Origin: Granulosicoccus sp036478565
GTDB lineage: Bacteria; Pseudomonadota; Gammaproteobacteria; Granulosicoccales; Granulosicoccaceae
Length of the DNA: 64,000 nt
Assembly (NCBI GenBank): GCA_965224525.1
Contig: OZ245050.1
Span: 2,976,001 to 3,040,000 of the forward strand
Direction of reading: 5' to 3'
In this document: positions 27,738-37,198 of the stretch, one piece after another
Numbering within the stretch: position 1 is the first letter of the stretch
Layout: each line of letters begins with the position of its first letter
Translations under genes and position numbers: made by a program
The notes under the pieces: model-generated
Database searches by the model: none
What the model saw: the letters and a program-made list of their open reading frames with translations, nothing else
Told to the model about the DNA's origin: nothing

Positions 27738-30572
27738 TCAGGCAGCAGCCTGATGCTGCTCTGGTTTCGGACTATCTGAATCCGGATTAACTGAACCTGG
27801 AATATCGTCAGTAAAGTACCCCACCAAACCCTGCATTTTCAACGACATCTCAGACAGATCACTAGCTGCAGTATTAATTTTGTCGGATGCTTGTTGATTG
27901 CTTTTCGCTTTTTCCGCTACACCGTCAATCAACGACGATATTGCCTCACCACCATTAGCTGTTTGCATGACTGCACGGCTTATTTCCTGAGTCACTGTCG
28001 TTTGCTGCTCGATAGCTACCGCAATGGTTGATTGAATTTCGCTAATTCGTCCAATAATACCGCCTATGGACTCTATAGCATTGACGGCTGAATCCGTATC
28101 AGATTGAATATCATTGATCCTCTCTTCAATCTGTTCTGTAGCTCGTGCTGTTTCCTTGGCGAGTTCCTTCACTTCATTTGCAACAACGGCAAATCCCTTA
28201 CCTGCGTCTCCTGCACGGGCAGCCTCTATTGTTGCGTTAAGCGCCAATAGGTTGGTTTGTTCCGCAATTGACGTTATGACCTTGACTACATTCCCGATGC
28301 CAGCACTACTTTCAGCGAGTTTTCTGACAGTTTTGTCAGTCGAACGCGCTAATACGACTGCATCTTGTGCGACTGATTCAGCTTCTATAGTGTTTCTCGA
28401 TATCTCCTTAATCGAAGAACTCATCTGTTCTGTTGCTCCCGCAACGCTGTCGGTGTTTGCTCCAACTTCACTAGTAAGAGTGGCAGCTTCCTGTGCATTT
28501 TCAGTGTTTGTTTTCGCAACTACTTTCATGTCAATAGAAAGCGATGTCAGTGACTCCGACGCCAATGTCAGTTGTGCAGCATTGTCATTTATGCCGTTCA
28601 TACTCCTTCGAAATTCCGAAAAAAGACTTTCAAGAGCGCGCGCCATTTGACCAGCCAGGTCATCGCCCTCGGTATTGATCGGATAATTCAGGTTACCACC
28701 TGCTGCAGCGCTCACTGCTGCCAATAACATGTCAACCCTTTTCTGAAGTTCTTGTGCCTCAATATTCTGCTGATTCGCTTCAGCTTGTTCTAATTTATGT
28801 CGCCTAGTTTCCTCATCCCGGATTTTCCGTTCTTTTTCAACCTCCGCCTGCTCGCGAGCCAGCTTCTGTAACGCCCGTTCTTCTTGCTCTTCATGTAACT
28901 GTTGAGCTTCTATCGCGTTTTGTTTGAATACTTCCACCGTTCTCGCAAGATCACCAAGTTCATCATTCCCTGATTGGTCTACAGTCACATCGAACTTTCC
29001 GTCTGTTAAAGATTGAAGCGCATGAATCGTCTGAAGAAGACGTCGAATAAGGCTCCTTGATATCAGCAACCAAAAAACAAGTACCGTTATAAAAACGCTA
29101 CTCGCTGATACAATCATCAAGAACACGCGACTGCGGGTGAGCAGACTATGTACTGCATCTCCAGAATCTTCTACAAGAGCGTGCCTTACTTTCACCTGAC
29201 TTGCCAGACTCTCCACAATATCTGTTTGTTTGCTTTCAAGCGTCTCCATGGCTTCGGTAATAATATGATGTTTTTCAAGCTCCTTCTTCCGACTACTAAA
29301 CAGGCCATTTTTCAACTCACCATAGGTGAATATTTTTTCCACCAATAGGACAATTGAATCCATTCCATCTACGTCGTTGACTTCAGCAATATTCGTTTGG
29401 ATTTGTGCGTGCGATGACAAGTAACGCTCTGACAGCGGCTGCAAACCAACAATGCTGCCAACTTGTGTCACTTGCGCGAGCACTCCGGCCAATGTATTTA
29501 GCTCCGCTCTAAGCTGCAGCAGATTCACAATCTGTTGCACTCCGCTGCTAACCAGGTCAGGCAGTACATTCTGTGCACTATCACTTAAACTTCGACCGGC
29601 TTTGGAAACCGCCAGATGCCCTTCCTCAACCACTGGCTTCAGTATCTCCAGAATAGTATCCTTCGCATTCTGTGCTAGTAACAACTGTTCATTTTTAAAA
29701 GATGGTTCTGTTTTTGTCAGACTTTTCTCTCTGCCAATACTGAACACTTTATCCTCGCCAACAATAATATCAACCAACTGAAGATATGCACTTTGCAGTT
29801 GTTCACCACCCGCTACGCTATCCAAATCAAGATTGACCTGCAGCATATTGAATTTCTCGAGCAAAGCTTCCGCTCGTAGAGCATTCTTGTTCATTTCTTT
29901 GGTTGTACTTGCTATTGCAGTACCGGTAATTAGTCCCTCTAGCGCACTAGCGTAGCTCTGCATACGCAATGCGTTTAGCATCTTCTCAAGATGTGACCCC
30001 ATCAATTCATCTAATAAATCCGAACTCTCTGCAAATTGATCCTCCGCAAGCAATACAAACTCAAACGTAACTGTATCGATAATATCCAGTAATTCACGAT
30101 TGGTTGTAAACTGTAGTTCACTTATTGCCAATTCATCACGTATGATAGTGTCTCTTGTTTCGATTCGAGATCTAACCACATCACTTAATTCTGATATTTG
30201 TTTACGAACATGCGATATCCCTTTTATATTTTCCTGCGTCTCAAGGGAACTCGGGTACCTTAACAGACGATCTTGAATACCTTGTTCAATTCTATTCGTG
30301 ATTTTTACCAGTCGTTCTTGCTGCACCAGCCTGCTTTCATCTGTTGTTGAGGAAATCAACAATGGTGCTGCTGCACTTAGCTCCACACCAAGCTGCATAA
30401 GCGCCATAGATTCCGCCATCTGAGGTACATTATTTTGCGTAATGTCTTGCATTGACTCCGAAAAACGCTCGAATGCATACAAGGCAATTGCACTCGCCAA
30501 CAATGTGGAGCCCAATACCAGGCCAAATGCCAACTGCAGCTTTAGCTTTATTCCCGGTTTTAACTTGTTCAT
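27738..30572 (-). CDS. Large methyl-accepting chemotaxis protein
   Basis: The 944-residue receptor has transmembrane helix 1 at about 12-33 and an unusually long helical periplasmic region (about 35-483). Helix 2 is near 484-510 (FLMIVSASSVFITVLVFWLL), followed by HAMP, a second HAMP-like linker with charged coiled coil (about 560-640), and the signalling domain (about 690-920, tip LLALNATIEAARAGDAGKGF). It is encoded immediately after the periplasmic binding protein, and the long helical sensor resembles those that receive a bound solute-binding protein or two ligands. The C-terminus ends in a His/Gln/Ala tail without a CheR pentapeptide. Confidence 0.92.
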   Translation of the reverse strand: MNKLKPGIKLKLQLAFGLVLGSTLLASAIALYAFERFSESMQDITQNNVPQMAESMALMQLGVELSAAAPLLISSTTDESRLVQQERLVKITNRIEQGIQDRLLRYPSSLETQENIKGISHVRKQISELSDVVRSRIETRDTIIRDELAISELQFTTNRELLDIIDTVTFEFVLLAEDQFAESSDLLDELMGSHLEKMLNALRMQSYASALEGLITGTAIASTTKEMNKNALRAEALLEKFNMLQVNLDLDSVAGGEQLQSAYLQLVDIIVGEDKVFSIGREKSLTKTEPSFKNEQLLLAQNAKDTILEILKPVVEEGHLAVSKAGRSLSDSAQNVLPDLVSSGVQQIVNLLQLRAELNTLAGVLAQVTQVGSIVGLQPLSERYLSSHAQIQTNIAEVNDVDGMDSIVLLVEKIFTYGELKNGLFSSRKKELEKHHIITEAMETLESKQTDIVESLASQVKVRHALVEDSGDAVHSLLTRSRVFLMIVSASSVFITVLVFWLLISRSLIRRLLQTIHALQSLTDGKFDVTVDQSGNDELGDLARTVEVFKQNAIEAQQLHEEQEERALQKLAREQAEVEKERKIRDEETRRHKLEQAEANQQNIEAQELQKRVDMLLAAVSAAAGGNLNYPINTEGDDLAGQMARALESLFSEFRRSMNGINDNAAQLTLASESLTSLSIDMKVVAKTNTENAQEAATLTSEVGANTDSVAGATEQMSSSIKEISRNTIEAESVAQDAVVLARSTDKTVRKLAESSAGIGNVVKVITSIAEQTNLLALNATIEAARAGDAGKGFAVVANEVKELAKETARATEQIEERINDIQSDTDSAVNAIESIGGIIGRISEIQSTIAVAIEQQTTVTQEISRAVMQTANGGEAISSLIDGVAEKAKSNQQASDKINTAASDLSEMSLKMQGLVGYFTDDIPGSVNPDSDSPKPEQHQAAA

Positions 30573-30698
30573 GATATCGCCATTGTTGTTCTATAAATAC
30601 ATCTTTCAGCTCGCGCAAGCTTAAGTACTGCACGCACTCCACACGATAGTTTTACTACTCGCCTTTATTAAGACGAGCAACAATAATCACTACGACAG

Positions 30699-31871
30699 TC
30701 AGTCCGACAGATTTTCGACGTACTGGAACTTTCCATCAGCCTGTAGTACAGACATATAAACTTCGTCCATACCCTGGTTGTCATCAGGACCATACGAAAG
30801 AATAACTCCACCAAGGTCGAAGTCCCCAGTACCCTCGAAAACTGAAATTAGGCCTTCTCGGGTAACATCTTTACCCAGCATAGCCACTGCTTCAACAAAT
30901 AACTTCCCTACCATGTAACCTTCAAGCGATACAAATCCTGGCTCGGCAGTAGGGTCAAGCTCTTCAAGCGCTTTGCGGTAGTTCTCTACTAATGGAAGGC
31001 TGTTGTCTTCCGGAAACGGAACTACCTGCGTAACAACCACACCTTCACCTACATCTCCAAGCTCTTTAGCCAGTGCTTTGCTACCAACAAATGAAATTGT
31101 GACAAACTTACTGTTCATTCGTAGTTTCCGAGCCAAACGCACAAACTCTGCGATGGGCCTGTACGCACCTACCATAACAACAGCATCTGGCTTGGCTTTA
31201 CGAATTTTCAGTAATGCACTTTTAACTGCGGTCGTATTCCGTTCGTATGTACCTTCCGCTACTAGCTCCATATTTCGTTTTGTCATCGCTTTACGAACAC
31301 CTGACAGGCCTGCACGACCAAATGAGTCGTCCTGATACAGTATAGCGATACGTTTACTGTCCAGATCGTCGCTTAAATGACTTATCCAGGCTTCTGTCTC
31401 CTGGTCATAGCTTCCCCTGACATTGATAACGTTAGAATTATCAGGATCTCGTAAAAATCCAGCACCAGTAAACGGTCCTATAAATGGTACGCCAGCTGCC
31501 TTGGTAATTGGTTGAGCTGCTTTCGCTGTAGGTGTTCCAACACCACCGACAATGACAAATACTTTATCCTTATTAATCAATGATTCTGTATTAGCAATTG
31601 CACGCTCGGGCTCGTAGCCATCATCATAGGTGACCATCTCGATAGTTCGACCGTTTACACCACCTTCATCATTAGCTTCCTTAAACGCAGCCAACAATCC
31701 CGCCCGCATACCAAGCCCCAATGCCTTCGCTGGACCTTCAAATGCTGCCGACTGGCCAACAACAATTCGATCCGAATAGATACCCGCGGTATCATCAGAG
31801 TAGACGTTTCCTGCTAATCCGACACAAACACACGCTAGCGCCATAGTAATGGATTTAATTTGTTTGTTCAT
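30699..31871 (-). CDS. LivK-type periplasmic substrate-binding protein within the chemotaxis operon
   Basis: From the ATG at 31871 the protein has 390 residues with a cleavable signal peptide (MNKQIKSITMALACVCVGLA, cut near VYSDD). The rest is a type-1 periplasmic binding fold as in branched-chain amino-acid or urea ABC systems: IVVGQSAAFEGPAKALGLGM, VNGRTIEMVTYDDGYEPERA, IVGGVGTPTAKAAQPI and AILYQDDSFGRAGLSG. No permease or ATPase gene adjoins it. It lies between cheW and a long receptor gene, so a sensory role is likelier than transport (inference). The ligand is unknown. Confidence 0.9.
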   Translation of the reverse strand: MNKQIKSITMALACVCVGLAGNVYSDDTAGIYSDRIVVGQSAAFEGPAKALGLGMRAGLLAAFKEANDEGGVNGRTIEMVTYDDGYEPERAIANTESLINKDKVFVIVGGVGTPTAKAAQPITKAAGVPFIGPFTGAGFLRDPDNSNVINVRGSYDQETEAWISHLSDDLDSKRIAILYQDDSFGRAGLSGVRKAMTKRNMELVAEGTYERNTTAVKSALLKIRKAKPDAVVMVGAYRPIAEFVRLARKLRMNSKFVTISFVGSKALAKELGDVGEGVVVTQVVPFPEDNSLPLVENYRKALEELDPTAEPGFVSLEGYMVGKLFVEAVAMLGKDVTREGLISVFEGTGDFDLGGVILSYGPDDNQGMDEVYMSVLQADGKFQYVENLSD

Positions 31872-31907
31872 ACTTGTTTTCCTGTTATTGACATTCATGC
31901 AGACTAA

Positions 31908-32369
31908 TTACGCTGCAACTGAAATACTGTTTAAAACATCTGCGCTAACGATTTTATCGACTTCCATCGTTAACAATAACGCACAGTCGAGCTTGTACGC
32001 TCTCCGAATAAGTGTCCTCGACATCCCTTTCAAATTATCTGGCGGTGACTCAAAGCAATCGTTTGATAACTCCAATACATCACCAATACGGTCGACCAGT
32101 AGACTAAACGCACCCTGTTCGGTACGGACAACTATATTCATTGGCGACTCGCCCTCCTCTCTTTCGGGTAACTCAAGTAAACAACGTAGATCAACTGCTG
32201 TGACAATCTGACCTCGCAAATTTATCAATCCCTTTATAACCAACGGCGCTAAAGATACCGATGTAATCTGTTGATACTTGATAATTTCCTGGACTTTCTC
32301 CACTTCAATCCCGAAGTAGTATTTATCGAGATAGAATGTGCAGTATTTCTGTATAGACTTGCTGTTCAT
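31908..32369 (-). CDS. cheW: CheW coupling protein
   Basis: The 153-residue single CheW domain links receptors to CheA. Motifs include CTFYLDKYYFGIEVEKVQEI, the ligand-face segment KGLINLRGQIVTAVDLRCLL, and FSLLVDRIGDVLEL. The start overlaps the cheA stop as ATGA, so the two are coupled. The SBP gene follows after 36 nt. Confidence 0.95.
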   Translation of the reverse strand: MNSKSIQKYCTFYLDKYYFGIEVEKVQEIIKYQQITSVSLAPLVIKGLINLRGQIVTAVDLRCLLELPEREEGESPMNIVVRTEQGAFSLLVDRIGDVLELSNDCFESPPDNLKGMSRTLIRRAYKLDCALLLTMEVDKIVSADVLNSISVAA

Positions 32370-35173
32370 GCAACCTCCCTTGCAGCTTCTGCCAGACTTT
32401 CGCTACGTTGTAGGAAAATACTGACATCTAGCAGCTCCGTCACTTTTCCTTGTATCGTCGCAGTTTCCAGAACTCCATGCCTGCTGGACTTACTACGCAC
32501 CTTGATCGACTCGTTAACTATGTCAACAATTTCCCCTACAACAAGGCCAACTTGGCATCCCTCTTTACCAAACACGACAACCTGTATCGGCGCTGCAGAC
32601 TCTTTGTCAGTATTCTCCTGGTTGTGCCTCGCTACGTCTCGACGTTCTTCCAAAATTTCACATACTGGTACTAACGGGAGAATTTGCCCTCGGTATTGAA
32701 CCACCTCACTACTCCCCGCATATTCAATGCATTCTTTTTCAAATTGTTCGAGTCTTGCAACCTTGTCCAGTTGTATCGCAAGCCGTCCACCATCATCAGT
32801 TCTAACCAAAAGTAATGTTTGTCGGTTACCAGAGTTATTAATATCATTACCTGGTTGCATGGCCAGATCATTATTCCGGTTATCACCCAATACGCCAGCA
32901 CGATGACCTATTCCATGCGGGTCAAGAATCAAGGCAACCCTGCCGTCTCCCATAATGGTCGCGCCTGAGAATACAGAAATATTTTTTAGTGCATCAGTCA
33001 AAGGTTTAACAACAATTTCCTGAGTATCGTTGATATGTTCAACAATCAAGCCGTACCTGTTTTTTTCACTTTGAAGAACCACAATATTTAATACACCTTC
33101 TCGCTGACTGTCCATTCTCAACTCATTGCCCAGATGCACTAGAGGTAACAACCGCCCCCTTAATCGGTAAACCGGACACTCTTGTATATACTCAATTGCG
33201 TTTTCCTGATCTTCTTCATCAATGCGCAACAACTCGATCAAATTAACCTGCGGTATTGCAAATCTCTGACTAGCAGTAGAAACAATCAGTGCTGGTACAA
33301 TAGCCAGTGTTAAAGGAACCTTAATTTTGAATATTGAGCCTCGCCCTTGCTTGGTATCAAGATCAATTGTTCCATTTATCCGTTCAATGTTTGTTTTAAC
33401 AACATCCATTCCTACACCACGACCGGAAATATTGGTCACCTGTTCTGCGGTAGACAAACCGGGAAGGAAAATCAATCTACATATATCCTTCTCTGTCATG
33501 GTTGATGCATGGTCAATCGTGATCAACCCGTTATCAATTGCTTTTTGTTTAATGCGGTCGGTGTTGATACCTTTTCCATCATCAGATATTTCTATATGCA
33601 CCTGCCCACCTTCGTGAAACGCACGCAGTGTTAGTACTCCTTCTTCAGGTTTACCCGCCGCAATTCTTTCTTCGGGCTGCTCTATACCGTGATCTACTGA
33701 GTTCCGAACCAGGTGAGTAAGCGGATCCTTCATTGCCTCTATCAAGCTCTTGTCGAGCTCAGTTGATTTCCCCTCCATCTCTACGCGGATTTTTTTACCG
33801 CATGATCTGGATAGATCGCGTACCACACGCGGCAGCTTTGCCCAGACGCTATGTATGGGTTGCATACGAGTTTGCATTACAGCTTCCTGAAGCTCGCTGG
33901 TTATTAGATTGAGTCGCTGGGTTGCAGCTATAACCTGGGTATTCTCATGGGTGCCAACCAGCTCACCTATCTGATTCCTCGCTAAAACGAGTTCGCCTAC
34001 GAGGTTCATCAGAGAATCTAGTACTGGCACATCAACGCGAATCGATGCTTCGACTACGTTTGCCGGAATTTTTTTCCTTCCGAGTTCAGTCTCTGGCTTG
34101 GCAATAGCCTTCTGATTTTGAGGTTCAGTCGATGCCTTTCCATCTAAAATCGACTCAGAGACTCCTGGAGGCACTTTGTCAGAGGGGACAATTACACCCT
34201 CATCCAGAGATTCCGCGCTGTTGGCATTTAATTTAGCGTCAGCACTATCCGTATTCTTATCCTCGATACGCTGCAGTACACCATTTTCCACTAACTCTAC
34301 TAGTGTGGAAATAAGCTTTGAATAACCATTTTTTCCATCACTACCATTTTCCGAAATCTCATCAAGCATTGCACGCACAGCGTCAACCATACCAAGCAGC
34401 GCGCTCGCAATGTCTTCAGTCATGCGACACTCCCCGTCCCGAAGTTTTACCAGTAAGCTCTCGCCCACGTGCGTGACTTTTTCAAGGTTACTAAATGCAA
34501 AAAATCCGCACGTACCTTTTATAGTGTGGATAGAGCGGAAAATACTTGATATCAAATCTCGGTTTTCCGGATCTTCCTCAAGTTCTACCAACTCACTATC
34601 AACCTGATCCAGGTTTTCATTACTTTCCTGCAAAAACTCTTTGACAACTTCCATCATTTCGTCGTCAAGCGCAACCGATTCCGTATCACCATCAGCCGAA
34701 TACTCTGTATCAACTTCGACATGATTCATGTTGTCAGAGTCAGCACATGGATCATTATTCGATTGTGTATTTTTATTCGCAGCGCGCATGGTGCATTCCA
34801 AAGTGGTTTGTTCTAGCCTGTTTACAATGGAATGATAGTCACCCGTTTTTTCACTACCTGTCTCGGCTATCGTCTCAAGCTGTTCACGCACCGCATCGAC
34901 CATCTCCAAAAGAAGACTTGTTGTAGATTCATCCAGAACCATCACGCCATCCCGTAACATAACCAACAGGTTTTCACCCGCATGTGTAATTTTCTCTAGG
35001 GCAGTAAGTCCAAAGAAACCACATGTGCCTTTTATGGTATGTATCGTACGAAATACACTAGCCAGTGTATCTTTGTCTTGCGGGTTATTTTCAAGCACCA
35101 CAAAATCAACATCCAGCTGATCAAGTCCTTCACGGCTCTCGACAAGAAACTCATTGAGTATGTCATCATCCAT
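32366..35173 (-). CDS. cheA: Chemotaxis histidine kinase CheA with two HPt and two CheW-like domains
   Basis: The 935-residue kinase autophosphorylates in response to receptors and passes phosphate to CheY and CheB. Two HPt domains are visible, with phosphoacceptor His45 (FRTIHTIKGTCGFF) and His216 (FRSIHTIKGTCGFF). The dimerisation helices follow at about 370-430 (LMNLVGELVLARNQI), then the ATPase (HLVRNSVDHGIE, ISDDGKGIN, SGRGVGMDVV). A first CheW-like domain is at about 640-775 and a second at about 790-930 (LLLVRTDDGGRLAIQLDKVA). Duplicated P1 and P5 modules are less common than the classical layout. No fused receiver is present. Confidence 0.95.
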   Translation of the reverse strand: MDDDILNEFLVESREGLDQLDVDFVVLENNPQDKDTLASVFRTIHTIKGTCGFFGLTALEKITHAGENLLVMLRDGVMVLDESTTSLLLEMVDAVREQLETIAETGSEKTGDYHSIVNRLEQTTLECTMRAANKNTQSNNDPCADSDNMNHVEVDTEYSADGDTESVALDDEMMEVVKEFLQESNENLDQVDSELVELEEDPENRDLISSIFRSIHTIKGTCGFFAFSNLEKVTHVGESLLVKLRDGECRMTEDIASALLGMVDAVRAMLDEISENGSDGKNGYSKLISTLVELVENGVLQRIEDKNTDSADAKLNANSAESLDEGVIVPSDKVPPGVSESILDGKASTEPQNQKAIAKPETELGRKKIPANVVEASIRVDVPVLDSLMNLVGELVLARNQIGELVGTHENTQVIAATQRLNLITSELQEAVMQTRMQPIHSVWAKLPRVVRDLSRSCGKKIRVEMEGKSTELDKSLIEAMKDPLTHLVRNSVDHGIEQPEERIAAGKPEEGVLTLRAFHEGGQVHIEISDDGKGINTDRIKQKAIDNGLITIDHASTMTEKDICRLIFLPGLSTAEQVTNISGRGVGMDVVKTNIERINGTIDLDTKQGRGSIFKIKVPLTLAIVPALIVSTASQRFAIPQVNLIELLRIDEEDQENAIEYIQECPVYRLRGRLLPLVHLGNELRMDSQREGVLNIVVLQSEKNRYGLIVEHINDTQEIVVKPLTDALKNISVFSGATIMGDGRVALILDPHGIGHRAGVLGDNRNNDLAMQPGNDINNSGNRQTLLLVRTDDGGRLAIQLDKVARLEQFEKECIEYAGSSEVVQYRGQILPLVPVCEILEERRDVARHNQENTDKESAAPIQVVVFGKEGCQVGLVVGEIVDIVNESIKVRSKSSRHGVLETATIQGKVTELLDVSIFLQRSESLAEAAREVA

Positions 35174-35212
35174 TGTTTTGAACTCCGTGCAATACTATTG
35201 GTGTGGCGTAGT

Positions 35213-36760
35213 TCAAGCGGCCACCTTTCCGGGCACAGAGGCTATTAGCTTGTACTTTGAAACGAGCTTTTTCAGTTCTGAAGATGAATTGTCCAAACTA
35301 GTGAGAGTTTTCTGTGCTCTCTCCATACTATCCAGGTTGCTATTCACTTCCACATTTACTTGAGAGACGCTCAAGGCCATTTCCGAACTACCTTGAGAAA
35401 CATTAGCTACTGCTGATTTAATCTCTTCTGTGGCTGCCGAATGCAACTGAACGGCTGAAGCTATATTCGACTGTATTTGACTTACTTGGCTAATTATTTT
35501 TCCGATATCATCAATAGCCTTTACTGCATTTACACTGTCATTCTGAATAGTCAGAATTTTAGTCTCGATTTCATCAGTAGCTTTAGCAGTCTCCTTGGCC
35601 AGTTCCTTAACTTCATTGGCTACTACAGCAAAGCCTTTCCCGGCATCACCCGCTCTGGCAGCTTCAATAGTAGCGTTCAGAGCCAATAGATTGGTTTGCT
35701 CTGCTATTGAATTGATAACCTTGACAACAGCACCTATATCGTTAGACGAGTCTGATAATTTCCGTACTGTGGAATCAGTGTTTGTAGCCAATACAACCGC
35801 CTGGTCAGCAACGACCACTGCTTCAGCAGAATTGTGCGATATTTCTGTCACGGAAGATGACATCTCCTCAACGGACATAGCCACACCATCCACATTGTTT
35901 GATATTTCCTCTGCTGCGACACACACTAACCTGGCTTGTTCAGAGGCTTTACTCGCTGATTCTTGCATTTGAATATTCACCACTGCAAGATTGTTTGAGG
36001 AGTCTCGCAAGGTACCTGATTTGTTTTGTATTTCCATGAATTCTTCATGAAATGTAGCGAACAGAATCTCGAGGCTATAGCCAAGTTCGCTGATTACACC
36101 GCCACCCGGCACAGTCACTGTACGAGATAAATCACCGGTTGACGCTGCCTGTACTAGTTCAACGATGGTTTTCAGATACTTTTCGTCATTTCGACTAATT
36201 TTTGGCTCAACTTCAGCATTCTGTATTTTCAATGCAGCCAACTGCGATTCAAGACTCTCCACATTCTCAACCAGATCATCACTTTTGCCCTGTAAGGCTG
36301 AATGGGCAGTTTCGATATTCACACGACTCCTGTCTTCTTTAAGTTTCTCTTGCCTGAATTCCAATAACGTCCTATACAACCCATGCTGCTCTTCTGCGGC
36401 ATGGTTGGTGCTCTCTTCGCTTTCAGTAACACGAAGTAGCGATACAAGATCAGTCAATTGCCGCGGCTCAGCTCCTAATGGCGCAATATAGAAGCGAATG
36501 AATATGTAGCTCATCGCAATAAGGGTGACAAGCGCTCCTACTGCACCTGCCAAAACAACATTTCGTATGGTCTCCAGCGTTCTGATTTCTGTGTTAATCC
36601 CTTCATCGGCGGAATTTCCACCACTTTCCGTTACTACCTCCATACCGTATAAAGCCAAATCCAAACCATAAAGTGCTGATAACGCGGTGAGCAATATCAG
36701 CGTAGCCAGTAATAGGCAGATTGTTGCTATCCGAGTTTTCGACGTGATTTTCGTATTCAT
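35213..36760 (-). CDS. Methyl-accepting chemotaxis protein with a short periplasmic loop
   Basis: From the ATG at 36760 the receptor has 515 residues. Two transmembrane helices (about 10-35 and 65-90) flank a periplasmic loop of only about 30 residues, too short for a usual ligand domain. A long coiled coil follows (about 110-190), then a HAMP-like segment (VQAASTGDLSRTVTV) and the signalling domain with LLALNATIEAARAGDAGKGF. It may sense through the membrane, a partner protein, or the cytoplasm. It is the first gene of the continuous run mcp-cheA-cheW-SBP-mcp-cheY-cheB-cheR-cheX-mcp. Confidence 0.92.
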   Translation of the reverse strand: MNTKITSKTRIATICLLLATLILLTALSALYGLDLALYGMEVVTESGGNSADEGINTEIRTLETIRNVVLAGAVGALVTLIAMSYIFIRFYIAPLGAEPRQLTDLVSLLRVTESEESTNHAAEEQHGLYRTLLEFRQEKLKEDRSRVNIETAHSALQGKSDDLVENVESLESQLAALKIQNAEVEPKISRNDEKYLKTIVELVQAASTGDLSRTVTVPGGGVISELGYSLEILFATFHEEFMEIQNKSGTLRDSSNNLAVVNIQMQESASKASEQARLVCVAAEEISNNVDGVAMSVEEMSSSVTEISHNSAEAVVVADQAVVLATNTDSTVRKLSDSSNDIGAVVKVINSIAEQTNLLALNATIEAARAGDAGKGFAVVANEVKELAKETAKATDEIETKILTIQNDSVNAVKAIDDIGKIISQVSQIQSNIASAVQLHSAATEEIKSAVANVSQGSSEMALSVSQVNVEVNSNLDSMERAQKTLTSLDNSSSELKKLVSKYKLIASVPGKVAA

Positions 36761-36769
36761 TCGGTACAC

Positions 36770-37198
36770 ACCATCCGTTTATTACGTCACTTTTAGTGAA
36801 CATATGCATTCAGCTTCAACACTGACTGTGTAGCCAACTATCGGCGTTTAATACATCTGCTGAAATGCATGTGGAATGCCACGCGTTATACAAATAACAC
36901 TAGAAAACATCGGGAACAGGTTATGTTATTCTGGATTCAGATGTCGCCAGTCTGACGCGCAACGAATTCAGCAGCATAAATATATCTCGACCGACCTATC
37001 TTGCTACGAGTAACGTGGGTTATATGCCCTTGAAATCAAAAGTGTAGGTACCAACGACAGGAAGACTGTCTGTTGCATCAAGTTTCTGACACAAATGAAT
37101 GCTTATCAGGCCGGAGACACCTGGCTACCGATAGATCATTGAGTTCACACACATATTTGGCCAGACGCTGGGTAGCAATCAAGCTGGTGTATGAGTAT
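36770..37198. other. Intergenic region upstream of the main chemotaxis operon
   Basis: About 430 bp with no ORF of family character. It should contain the promoter of the operon starting at 36760. I saw no clear sigma-28 (TAAA-N15-GCCGATAA) or sigma-54 (TGGCAC-N5-TTGC) match. Confidence 0.4.
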
